A stretch of 7,488 nt of DNA from Deltaproteobacteria bacterium (GCA_016219075.1 JACRCJ010000084.1:1-7488), one strand, 5' to 3'. Numbered from the stretch's first letter, positions 1 through 6,866 are shown. Translations and numbers: made by a program. Notes: generated by a model not told the origin, from the sequence alone.

Positions 1-2027
1 CCTCGGTGAGGCTTAAAGCCGCGCCGGACCAGTCTTTTGCCCGCACCTACCCCAGGATCGCCTCGAAGATAGAAGGCGTCTCCGACCAGAAACACCTGTT
101 ACGCGAACTCAACCGCATATTCGACGAGAAGGGCGGGATAAAAGACGACGCCTCGCACGAGCTCTTCCGTTTGAGAAAAGAGATACGCGCCGCAAGGGGC
201 CGCTCGCGCTCCATCATCGAGGAGGTCTCCGCTGACAAGAGCGTCAGGGAGATACTCCAAGAAGACTACATTTCCATAAGGGACGACCGCTATGTGCTGG
301 CCATCAAGGCCGGGATGCACTCCTTTTTCAAGGGCGTGATACACGGCCGCTCCGGCAGCGGCGCCACCTACTTTGTCGAGCCTCTTGAGCTTGTGGAGCT
401 CAACAACAGGGTGGCGGTACTCTGTAAGGAAGAGAAGGCCGAGGAGATTAAAATACTCAAGGGGGCGACCGCCTCGGTCATAGGGAAAAAGGCGGAGCTT
501 TTAAGCGACCTCGACATCATCGGGGACCTCGACTGCGTACAGGCCAAGGTCCTCTTCGGGGCCGACCTGGACGCGGTGGTGCCTGAGGTGCGCCCCGACG
601 GAGAGGTCAGGTTCAACTCGGCGCGCCATCCGCTCCTTATATTAAAGGAGAAGAGGGGCGGGGCGAAGGCCGTGCCCGTGGATGTCGTTATTCCAGAGGG
701 GTGCAGGGTCCTCGTCATCTCCGGGGCCAATACCGGCGGTAAGACCGTTGCGATGAAGACCCTGGGGCTCCTTACCCTCATGGCGCTCTCCGGGATGCCC
801 GTGCCGGCCGGGGAGGGCAGCTCCGCCGTCCTCTTCACCTCGATATTCTCGGACATCGGCGACAGACAGGACATTATAGCGTCGTTGAGCACATTTTCGG
901 CCCACATAAAGAGGATAAAGGAGTTTTTCGCCGGCGCCGCAAAGGGCTCGCTCGTCCTGATAGACGAGATAGGCGCCGGAACGGACCCCTCCGAGGGCGG
1001 GGCCTTCGCCCTGGCGGCCCTCGAGACATTTCGCGCAAACGGGGCGGTCACGGTAATAACAACGCACCTGAACATGCTCAAGGCCAGGGCCCAAGTGGAT
1101 CCCGAGTACCTGAACGCGTCGGTGGAGTTCGACGAGAAGACCTTAAGCCCCCTCTATAACCTCCACTACGGGGCCCCCGGGCCTTCCCTGGGGCTGTCTA
1201 TCGCCGAGAGTCTCGGGATACCGGAAGAGATAATCGCAAGGGCCCGTGGAAACATCAGGGAGAAGGAGAGCGCCTTCATAGAGTCCGTGAGGATGATAGA
1301 GGAGGAGAGGGAAGAGGTAAGAAGGCTCAGAGAGAGGCTTTCAACCCTTGCATCCGAGAGGGACAAGGCGCTCTCAAGACTCAGGGAGAAGAGGGAAGAG
1401 ATAATCGGGAAGGCGAAGGCCGGGGTCGAAGCCGTCGTTAAAAAGGCGAAGGAAGAAATACGAAAGACCGTGGAAAAGCTCAGGGAAGAGGGGCTCAAGA
1501 AGGCCTCTTCCGCCAGCGCCGCCGCCGAGGTAGAGGCTATAGGGGCAAGGGCCTTCGCCGGCCCTGAAAAGCGTGCCTTAAGATACACACCCGAAGAGGG
1601 AGACAAGGTTGCCATCGCGGGGTCCAGTACCAGGGGCGTGGTCCTCAAGGTCGACAAAGAGGAGAAGAAGGCCGAGCTCAGGGTCGGCGCCATAAAGGTG
1701 TGGGTGGCGTGGGAGAAGCTTTTAAAGCGCGCCGCGGAGACCCCGAAGGCCGCTAAAGCCACGGGGTCGGCTGCCGACATGGAGGTATCCGCAAGCGTCA
1801 ATATAATAGGGATGAGGGTCGAAGAGGCCATGCGCGCCGTGACCCGGTTCCTCGATAACGCGCACGCTGGCGGCCTTAATACCGTCGAGATAATCCACGG
1901 CGTGGGGACCGGGAGGCTCGCCAAAGCCGTTGAGGAGCACCTTAAAAAGACCCCGGCCGTCAAGAGGTTCTACCACACGGACCCCGCCAGGGGCGGGGCC
2001 GGGGTGACGGTCGTGGAGATGGAGTAG
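1..2027 (+). CDS. mutS2: Endonuclease MutS2, 5'-truncated by the window edge
   Basis: MutS-family ATPase of the MutS2 branch, linked in other bacteria to suppression of recombination and to rescue of collided ribosomes. The frame is open to the left edge (codon at 3-5 is sense), so the GTG at 6 is probably internal. About 674 residues are visible against ~780 for the family, so roughly the first 110 are missing. Counting from the codon at 6: the clamp/lever region includes the MutS2-typical VEPLELVELNN stretch; Walker A GANTGGKT is at 240-247 (nt 723-746); Walker B LVLIDE ends with D320-E321 and is followed by GAGTDPSEGG; a charged coiled coil spans ~419-500; a KOW-like segment lies at ~526-575; a C-terminal Smr domain spans ~595-673 with HGVGTG at 631-636. 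This order is diagnostic of MutS2 rather than MutS. The Smr N-terminal motif, usually LDLxG-like, reads VNIIG here. Stop TAG at 2025-2027. dnaG follows after 60 bp on the same strand. Confidence 0.95.
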   Translation, partial: SVRLKAAPDQSFARTYPRIASKIEGVSDQKHLLRELNRIFDEKGGIKDDASHELFRLRKEIRAARGRSRSIIEEVSADKSVREILQEDYISIRDDRYVLAIKAGMHSFFKGVIHGRSGSGATYFVEPLELVELNNRVAVLCKEEKAEEIKILKGATASVIGKKAELLSDLDIIGDLDCVQAKVLFGADLDAVVPEVRPDGEVRFNSARHPLLILKEKRGGAKAVPVDVVIPEGCRVLVISGANTGGKTVAMKTLGLLTLMALSGMPVPAGEGSSAVLFTSIFSDIGDRQDIIASLSTFSAHIKRIKEFFAGAAKGSLVLIDEIGAGTDPSEGGAFALAALETFRANGAVTVITTHLNMLKARAQVDPEYLNASVEFDEKTLSPLYNLHYGAPGPSLGLSIAESLGIPEEIIARARGNIREKESAFIESVRMIEEEREEVRRLRERLSTLASERDKALSRLREKREEIIGKAKAGVEAVVKKAKEEIRKTVEKLREEGLKKASSASAAAEVEAIGARAFAGPEKRALRYTPEEGDKVAIAGSSTRGVVLKVDKEEKKAELRVGAIKVWVAWEKLLKRAAETPKAAKATGSAADMEVSASVNIIGMRVEEAMRAVTRFLDNAHAGGLNTVEIIHGVGTGRLAKAVEEHLKKTPAVKRFYHTDPARGGAGVTVVEME

Positions 2028-2087
2028 GCTTAAAAGACCCCGGCGGCATTTGTTTTTTCACTTCAAATCAGATAACCTTATACCAAG

Positions 2088-3827
2088 ATGATACCAAAGG
2101 AAAAAATAGAAGAGGTCAAGGAGCGCTCAAGCATAGTCGGGGTGATCTCCGAGTACATGCCCCTTACGAAGAGGGGGATCAACCATGTGGGCCTGTGCCC
2201 GTTCCACTCGGAGAAGACCCCGTCGTTCACCGTCAACGAGGCGAAGAAGATATTCTACTGCTTCGGGTGCAACACGACCGGAAACGCGATAACATTCGTG
2301 ATGAAGAAGGAGGGGTTGCCGTTCCCGGAGGCCCTGCGCTCGATAGCGAGAAAATACGGGATCCCGGTGCCTGAGGAGAGAAGCGCGGCGGCGGACTCAA
2401 GGGAGCCTCTTTATCAGGCCCTGAAACTCGCCGTCGAGTACTTCTCAAGAGAGATCAAGGCCCCGGAGGGCAGACCAGGAAAAGAGTACCTTGTCAAAAG
2501 GGGCTTTGACGGCGAGATAGCCTCAAGGTTCCACATCGGGTACGCCCCTGAGAGCTGGGACGGCCTCGCGCTTTTTTTAAGGAAGAGGGGAGTGGCGATG
2601 GAGGCAGCCGAGAAGGCCGGCCTCGTCATCAGGAAAAAGGACTCTTCGGGCTACTACGACAGGTTCAGGGGAAGGCTCATATTCCCCATAACCGACTCCA
2701 GGGGCAGGGTAACGGGGTTCGGCGGGAGGGCGCTTGACGACTCGGCGCTGCCGAAGTACCTGAACTCCCCGGAGTCCCCGGTATTCAAGAAGGGCGAGAC
2801 GCTTTACGGGTTTTACCAGGCCAGGCAGTCGATTTCCAGGGAGAACTCCGCTATAGTCGTAGAGGGGTACTTCGACCTTCTGGCCCTCCACAGGTACGGT
2901 TTTACCAACAGCGTGGCTACCATGGGCACGGCTCTTACGCCCGAGCAGATAAGGACCATCAAGGGGCACACCTCTTCGGTATACGCGCTCTTCGACTCCG
3001 ACCAGGCCGGGAAGAACGCCGCCATAAGGAGCCTCGGCCTCTTTCTCGATGAAGAGGTGACATGCAGGGCGATACTCCTTTCCGAGGGCAAGGACCCGGA
3101 TGAGTTCCTGGCGTCTCTGGGCCCCGGGGCGATGCGCGAGGCGATAGCCAGGGCCCAGCCGCTGATGGAGTTTTTCCTGAAGGAGCTTAAACTGAAGTTC
3201 GACCTTACGACCCCGGAGGGCAAACGGCGGTATCTGGACGGGGCGATGCAGTATCTTTCAAAAGTCAGGAATGTCGCCGAGAAGGGGCATTACGCCGGGG
3301 TGGCCGCCTCGGCCCTGGGTCTGCCGCCCGAGGTCGTCTTCTCGGAGCTCAAGATGCCGGTGGGGGAGAGGAGGGCGGGCGCGGGAGAGCGGCCCTCCAG
3401 GGCCAGGGAGGCCGGGGCGAATCTGGCCGAGTTCACCATCCTGAAAGTAATATTAAAGTTTCCCGCGCTTCTTGACGAAAAAGTTGAGGAAGCCATAGAG
3501 GCTTTTAAGGACCCGGACCTTAAGCGGATAGGCGTTGCAGCGGCAGGGACCCTCAAAGGCGGCAAAGCGCTCGACGCCGGGGCCCTCATAGAGGGCCTCG
3601 GGGACGAGAGGCTTTCCGGGGTCGCGGCGGGGATCATCTTCAAAGAGGACGACGGCTTCATAGAGGCCCCCGAGAGGATGCTCGAAGACAGTCTGAAAAG
3701 GGTCCTTAACAAGGGCAAGCTCAAGGAATCGACGAGAGAGATGATACAAATGCTCGAGGACATGGGGATATCCGATGTCGCTTCCGATATCAAAAAAAGG
3801 ACTGCGAAAACTTCTTCGGAGAAATGA
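2088..3827 (+). CDS. dnaG: DNA primase DnaG
   Basis: Synthesises RNA primers for Okazaki fragments and leading-strand restart, working with the replicative helicase DnaB. The 579-residue length is normal. The N-terminal zinc ribbon has C37-x2-H40-x17-C58-x2-C61 (LCPFH...FYCFGC). The TOPRIM catalytic core carries the invariant glutamate in EGYFD (E259) and the metal-binding DxD in FDSDQAG (D303, D305). The family motif around YLNSPESPVFKKG precedes it. A basic, Gly/Arg-rich linker (about residues 423-445) leads to a helical C-terminal domain (~445-579) that would contact DnaB. The ATG at 2088 is chosen because the protein then begins MIPKEKIEEVKER, the standard DnaG N-terminus. No convincing Shine-Dalgarno precedes it. 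Stop TGA at 3825-3827; rpoD begins 4 bp later, so the two are almost certainly co-transcribed. Confidence 0.97.
   Translation: MIPKEKIEEVKERSSIVGVISEYMPLTKRGINHVGLCPFHSEKTPSFTVNEAKKIFYCFGCNTTGNAITFVMKKEGLPFPEALRSIARKYGIPVPEERSAAADSREPLYQALKLAVEYFSREIKAPEGRPGKEYLVKRGFDGEIASRFHIGYAPESWDGLALFLRKRGVAMEAAEKAGLVIRKKDSSGYYDRFRGRLIFPITDSRGRVTGFGGRALDDSALPKYLNSPESPVFKKGETLYGFYQARQSISRENSAIVVEGYFDLLALHRYGFTNSVATMGTALTPEQIRTIKGHTSSVYALFDSDQAGKNAAIRSLGLFLDEEVTCRAILLSEGKDPDEFLASLGPGAMREAIARAQPLMEFFLKELKLKFDLTTPEGKRRYLDGAMQYLSKVRNVAEKGHYAGVAASALGLPPEVVFSELKMPVGERRAGAGERPSRAREAGANLAEFTILKVILKFPALLDEKVEEAIEAFKDPDLKRIGVAAAGTLKGGKALDAGALIEGLGDERLSGVAAGIIFKEDDGFIEAPERMLEDSLKRVLNKGKLKESTREMIQMLEDMGISDVASDIKKRTAKTSSEK
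3818..3821 (+). promoter_or_regulatory. Candidate ribosome binding site for rpoD
   Basis: GGAG, lying inside the last codons of dnaG, ends 10 nt before the ATG at 3832. It supports starting rpoD just after dnaG rather than at the in-frame ATG at 3775, which would overlap dnaG by 53 bp. A rival is AAGGG at 3850-3854, 7 nt before an in-frame ATG at 3862, so the exact start is unresolved between 3832 and 3862. Confidence 0.45.
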
Positions 3828-3831
3828 CGGC

Positions 3832-5427
3832 ATGGGGCACGCGGCGTACAAGGGCGGAGTCATGGACTTGTTCCAGGACTCTTTTGAAGAACGGATGGAA
3901 GACGTGAAAGACATGTCAAGAGAGAACGAACCGGAACTCGACCTTGAGGTCGACATCGACGAGTCTCGTCTGGAGGAAGTCCAGGACGCTTCCCTCCGGG
4001 CTGACTCCGAGCCTCCTTCCGCAGCCGTCTCCGACCCGGTAAAGGCGTATCTCAAGGAGATGGGCTCGGTCTTCCTTCTGACCAAGGAAGGGGAGGTGGA
4101 GCTCGCCAAGAAGATAGAGGAAGGCAAGCTCTCGATAACGCGGGAGTTTTTGAAGTCCCCGGTCATACTCGATGAGCTCGAGAGGCTCAAGGAGCGCCTG
4201 AGCGAGAGGCGGGGGACCGAAGAGGTCCCGGAGTTCGACGACGAAGAGCGTTTTATAAGCGAGGACGAGCAGGACCTGCGAGATGTGCTCGAGAGGATAG
4301 AGGGGGTCAAGGCCCGCGCCTCGAAGTTCTTCAAGTCCGGGGCCGGCCTTGACGCCGAGCTTGTGGACCTCCTTGTGGAGCTTGAGAAGAGGTCCGACAT
4401 ATACGAGAAGGTCATTGAAAGGTTGAGGGCCAGCGAGCAGGAGTGGAGGCGTCTTAGAAGGAGGAAGGCCTCCATAGAGAAGAGCGCGGGGCTTACGGAA
4501 AAAGAGATATTAAAGGCTGGTAAAGACGTAAAGGACGGGGGGGCCGTCCCGCTCAAGGTGAAAAAAGAGGCCCTGGAGGACTACGCCGGGGAGATAAAGC
4601 TTATAAACAGGGAGATAAGCCTCTTTAGCTCCAGGCTCGGACTCGGCTTCGAGGACCTCTCTTCGGTCGTCTCCTCCATAGGGAGGATCGACAGCCGGAT
4701 AGAGGAGGCCAAGGAGAAGCTCATAAAGGCCAACCTGAGGCTCGTCGTAAGCATCGCCAGAAGGTATCTGAACAGGGGTCTGCAGTTCCTGGACCTCATC
4801 CAGGAAGGCAACATCGGCCTCATGAGGGCCGTTGAGAAGTTCGAGTACAGGAGGGGCTACAAGTTCTCCACCTACGCCACATGGTGGATCCGTCAGGCCA
4901 TATCAAGGTCGATCGCCGACCAGGCCCGCACCATAAGGATCCCGGTGCACATGATCGAGACCATCAACAAGCTCCTCCGCACGACCCACTACATCGTGCA
5001 GGAGACGGGAAAAGAGCCTGCGCCCGAGGAACTCGCCGAGAAGCTCAATCTTCCCCTTGAGAAGATCAGGAAGATAATGAAGATAGCCAAGGAGCCTATC
5101 TCGCTCGACACCCCGGTGGGCGAGGACGGCGACAGCATGCTCGGCGATTTCATCGAGGACAAGGAAGCGGCGGTCCCGCACGACGAGATGATGACGAACA
5201 ACCTGACGGGCCATATGAACGAGGTCCTCTCAACGCTGTCGCCGAGAGAGGAGAAGGTATTGAGGATGAGGTTCGGGATAGGCGAGACCAAGGACCACAC
5301 GCTTGAAGAGGTCGGCGCGTACTTCAATGTGACGCGCGAGCGTATTCGCCAGATCGAGGCGAAGGCGTTAAGGAAACTGCGCCATCCGAAGCGCTGCAAT
5401 AAGCTTAAGACCTTCTCGGAGAAGTGA
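3832..5427 (+). CDS. rpoD: RNA polymerase primary sigma factor (sigma-70/RpoD)
   Basis: Directs RNA polymerase core to housekeeping promoters. From the ATG at 3832 the protein is 531 residues (521 from the ATG at 3862). The N-terminus (~1-67) is short and very acidic and lacks a recognisable region 1.1. Region 1.2 starts near residue 68 (DPVKAYLKEMGSVFLLTKEGE). A charged non-conserved region runs ~100-285. Region 2 starts near 291 (LIKANLRLVVSIARRYLN, GLQFLDLIQEGNIGLMRAVEKFEYRRG) and includes the region 2.3/2.4 promoter-melting and -10-reading segment FSTYATWWIRQA at 345-356. Region 3 contains IRIPVHMIETINKL. Region 4.2 is at ~490-519 (TLEEVGAYFNVTRERIRQIEAKALRKLRHP), the -35-binding helix-turn-helix. 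These sequences are those of the primary sigma, not of an alternative one. The gene follows dnaG by 4 bp, as in the macromolecular synthesis operon. Stop TGA at 5425-5427. No strong GC-rich terminator hairpin was found directly after it. Confidence 0.96.
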   Translation: MGHAAYKGGVMDLFQDSFEERMEDVKDMSRENEPELDLEVDIDESRLEEVQDASLRADSEPPSAAVSDPVKAYLKEMGSVFLLTKEGEVELAKKIEEGKLSITREFLKSPVILDELERLKERLSERRGTEEVPEFDDEERFISEDEQDLRDVLERIEGVKARASKFFKSGAGLDAELVDLLVELEKRSDIYEKVIERLRASEQEWRRLRRRKASIEKSAGLTEKEILKAGKDVKDGGAVPLKVKKEALEDYAGEIKLINREISLFSSRLGLGFEDLSSVVSSIGRIDSRIEEAKEKLIKANLRLVVSIARRYLNRGLQFLDLIQEGNIGLMRAVEKFEYRRGYKFSTYATWWIRQAISRSIADQARTIRIPVHMIETINKLLRTTHYIVQETGKEPAPEELAEKLNLPLEKIRKIMKIAKEPISLDTPVGEDGDSMLGDFIEDKEAAVPHDEMMTNNLTGHMNEVLSTLSPREEKVLRMRFGIGETKDHTLEEVGAYFNVTRERIRQIEAKALRKLRHPKRCNKLKTFSEK

Positions 5428-5605
5428 CGCCGTCGTCAGGGTTCCGGCTTTTCGGCCCAAAAAACAGCTTTTTCGGAGATTGGATTAAAAATTTTTTAAT
5501 ATTTTTTTAATTTTTTTATGCCAAAAAACTTTGATATTTCCGCTACTTCCTGTTAAGCGAATGTTTCATAAAGGGTTTGGATGGGGGGAAACACTATAGT
5601 TCTAC
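5428..5605. other. Intergenic region between rpoD and the cytochrome promoter, with an A/T tract
   Basis: No coding sequence or RNA gene was recognised here. Positions 5484-5519 are 36 consecutive A/T bases, in sharp contrast to the GC-rich surroundings. They include a palindrome, ATTAAAAA-T-TTTTTAAT (5484-5500), and T-tracts at 5492-5497, 5502-5508 and 5511-5517. Shorter A or T runs sit at 5459-5464, 5469-5473 and 5523-5528. A weak stem CCaAAAAA/TTTTTcGG (5457-5464 with 5469-5476) precedes the tract. The T-runs could help terminate rpoD transcripts, or the spaced tracts could curve the DNA upstream of the promoter at 5606. An 8-bp palindrome, ACTATAGT (5593-5600), abuts the -35 box and could be an operator, but nothing identifies a regulator. 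Confidence 0.5.
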
Positions 5606-5633
5606 TTGACAATAAAGGCTGTTAAAGTATAAT
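5606..5633 (+). promoter_or_regulatory. Sigma-70 promoter, perfect consensus hexamers
   Basis: TTGACA at 5606-5611 and TATAAT at 5628-5633 are both exact consensus, separated by 16 bp. The predicted transcription start is about 5640-5641. Nothing upstream looks like a minus-strand target, so it reads toward the leader RNA and the cytochrome gene. The match to the housekeeping sigma encoded just upstream suggests strong transcription, with control probably exerted after initiation at the terminator that follows. Confidence 0.88.
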
Positions 5634-5640
5634 GATGCTG

Positions 5641-5743
5641 ACAGATTTGGGACTGTAAGGCTCAAGAGGGGTCTTATAAAGTCTGAGGCGATGGGTGCCA
5701 TTATGCAGCCGCTACGATTAGGCTGTGTCATGGCACTTTTTTT
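5641..5743 (+). ncRNA. Structured ~100-nt leader or small RNA ending in an intrinsic terminator
   Basis: Predicted transcript from the consensus promoter to the T-run. By hand it folds into two domains. The 5' domain has a 7-bp helix CAGATTT/AAGTCTG (5642-5648 with 5679-5685, one G-U) enclosing a 5-bp helix 5650-5654 with 5670-5674 (two G-U pairs). The 3' domain is a long terminator hairpin (5695-5736). No open reading frame of note lies in it. It sits directly upstream of a secreted cytochrome gene, so either a ligand- or protein-controlled attenuator or a free small RNA is possible. It was not matched to a known riboswitch class: the GEMM core (GGCAAACC, GACGCAAAGC) is absent, and resemblance to the fluoride motif is partial only. 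No clear antiterminator pairing was found by eye. Confidence 0.55.
5695..5743 (+). terminator. Strong intrinsic terminator upstream of the cytochrome gene
   Basis: GTGCCAT (5695-5701) pairs perfectly with ATGGCAC (5730-5736). After one mismatch the stem continues for 8 more pairs (5703-5710 with 5721-5728, two of them G-U), closed by a 10-nt loop (5711-5720). Seven T residues follow immediately (5737-5743). This is a textbook Rho-independent terminator. It lies between a consensus promoter and a start codon 48 nt downstream, which is the arrangement of a transcription attenuator. Confidence 0.85.
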
Positions 5744-5778
5744 ATTTATTTGATTTGACCTGAAAAAAATTGAGCCGC

Positions 5779-5785
5779 AAAAGGG
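5779..5785 (+). promoter_or_regulatory. Ribosome binding site of the cytochrome gene
   Basis: AAAAGGG ends 5 nt before the ATG at 5791. It decides the start: the longer in-frame TTG at 5770 lacks a comparable site and would put seven extra residues in front of a standard signal peptide. Confidence 0.7.
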
Positions 5786-5790
5786 TGTTT

Positions 5791-6780
5791 ATGAAAAAAA
5801 TACTGTTCAGTCTGATGTCGCTGTTCGCAGGGCTGGCGGTAGCCGGGTCGGCCTCAGCGCTGACCGTATCCGACTACACGGCAGGTGTCGCCGCAGGCGG
5901 CATAGGCGGCACCAGGCACAATCTGGGGTCTTTCGGCCCTGTGATCCACACCGGCGAACAGGCCAGTCCGTTTTTGGCCGGAATGGGAACCACCGAGATC
6001 TGCGTATTCTGTCACACGCCTCACCATACCAACACGGCCCTCGGCCCGACTCCTCTGTGGAACAGGGTCAACGCCACAACGACATTCACGACTTACGGCC
6101 CGACGATCGGCGGCTCGAATGTCACCGCCGTTGGCTCGGTCTCTCTTGCCTGTCTAAGCTGCCATGACGGCGTAACTACTTTTGACAACCTGGTGAACGC
6201 GCCCGGCAAGGGCGGGGTGAACTCAGCCGGCAAGGACCAGGGCTGGTGGTTCCTTATGCCCGGCGGCGTAGGCAGCTTTACAAACCCCCTGGACCACTTT
6301 GATCCGAGCGCGGGCGGAGCTTGCGCATCCTGTCATGTCTCGCTCCCGGGCGGAATGGGTACGATAGCAAGGCTCACGATCGGCACCGATCTGAGTAACG
6401 ACCACCCCGTCTCCGTGACATACACGACAGGCAGGGCGGGACTCAGGCAGACAAACACCGTAATAAGCGCCATCAACCTTACGGCGGGCCTCAATGCGTC
6501 GGCCCCCACGCTCTTCGGCGGCAACCTCGCGCAGAACCGCTGGGCCGTCAAGGGGTTCATATCCGACACGGCCACCATAGCGGACCTCCTGAGGGACAAC
6601 AAGGTCGAGTGCTCCTCATGCCACGACCCGCACTTCAAGAACAGCTCATGGGATGAAGTCGAGAGCGTAGCGTATGAGAATTGGTGCGGGACCTCCGAGC
6701 TCTGTACCGACGGCCAGTTCTTAAGAAGGGTCGGCGGAAACACAGGCTCAGGCGTATGCAGGACCTGCCACGATAAATAA
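5791..6780 (+). CDS. Secreted five-heme c-type cytochrome
   Basis: 329-residue multiheme cytochrome c of the family common in Geobacter-like and other metal- or sulfur-respiring bacteria; likely a periplasmic or surface electron carrier. The N-terminus is a Sec signal peptide: MKK, a hydrophobic core, then ASA at 21-23 with cleavage expected before L24. Five CxxCH heme attachment motifs are visible: C71-C74-H75 (CVFCH), C121-C124-H125 (CLSCH), C178-C181-H182 (CASCH), C274-C277-H278 (CSSCH) and C323-C326-H327 (CRTCH), the last only two residues from the end. Family context is seen around them: EICVFCHTPHH, PLWNR, LSCHDGV, DHPVS and CHDPH. Extra histidines (H78, H79, the DHP histidine) could be distal heme ligands. 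C299 and C305 are outside heme motifs and may form a disulfide. No membrane anchor or lipobox is seen. It has its own promoter and terminated leader upstream and a hairpin terminator downstream, so it appears monocistronic. The electron partner is unknown. Confidence 0.92.
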   Translation: MKKILFSLMSLFAGLAVAGSASALTVSDYTAGVAAGGIGGTRHNLGSFGPVIHTGEQASPFLAGMGTTEICVFCHTPHHTNTALGPTPLWNRVNATTTFTTYGPTIGGSNVTAVGSVSLACLSCHDGVTTFDNLVNAPGKGGVNSAGKDQGWWFLMPGGVGSFTNPLDHFDPSAGGACASCHVSLPGGMGTIARLTIGTDLSNDHPVSVTYTTGRAGLRQTNTVISAINLTAGLNASAPTLFGGNLAQNRWAVKGFISDTATIADLLRDNKVECSSCHDPHFKNSSWDEVESVAYENWCGTSELCTDGQFLRRVGGNTGSGVCRTCHDK

Positions 6781-6806
6781 ACGGGATCCAACCCTGTGAC
6801 ACATCC

Positions 6807-6846
6807 GATCAGGCGGCGGCCAAAAGGCTCGCCGCCTGATCTATTT
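6807..6846 (+). terminator. Hairpin terminator of the cytochrome gene
   Basis: GATCAGGCGGCG (6807-6818) pairs perfectly with CGCCGCCTGATC (6830-6841) for 12 bp. GCC/GGC (6819-6821 with 6826-6828) adds 3 bp around an AAAA loop, leaving T6829 bulged. It starts 26 bp after the cytochrome stop. The following T-run is poor (TATTTT), so termination efficiency is less certain than the stem strength; it may also protect the 3' end of the message. Confidence 0.75.
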
Positions 6847-6866
6847 TGAGCTCCGTCAGTTTCTTT

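Noticed and set aside
368..1081. Long minus-strand ORFs inside mutS2, dnaG, rpoD and the cytochrome gene
   Set aside because: They are antisense frames of clearly recognised genes, rich in Ser/Ala/Leu as expected from GC-rich shadows, with no domain evidence.
1982..1998. 7-bp GC-only hairpin CCCCGCC/GGCGGGG near the end of mutS2
   Set aside because: It lies within coding sequence, encodes conserved Smr-domain residues and has no T-run directly after it; a terminator role is not supported.
3727..3780. DnaG C-terminal MIQMLEDMGI resembles the IIQMINDMGI of E. coli sigma-70 region 1.1
   Set aside because: It is in the dnaG frame, upstream of the dnaG stop and in a different frame from rpoD; a short amphipathic helix is enough to explain the likeness.
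3775..3831. Longer rpoD start at the ATG at 3775
   Set aside because: It would overlap dnaG by 53 bp, adds residues unlike any sigma-70 N-terminus, and lacks a suitable ribosome binding site; 3832 (or 3862) fits better.
5641..5743. GEMM (c-di-GMP/cGAMP) riboswitch upstream of the cytochrome
   Set aside because: Expected from biology, but none of the conserved GGCAAACC, GACGCAAAGC or GGTTGCC elements occur in the leader.
5770..5790. TTG start seven codons upstream for the cytochrome
   Set aside because: The ATG at 5791 has AAAAGGG at good spacing and gives a clean MKK signal peptide.
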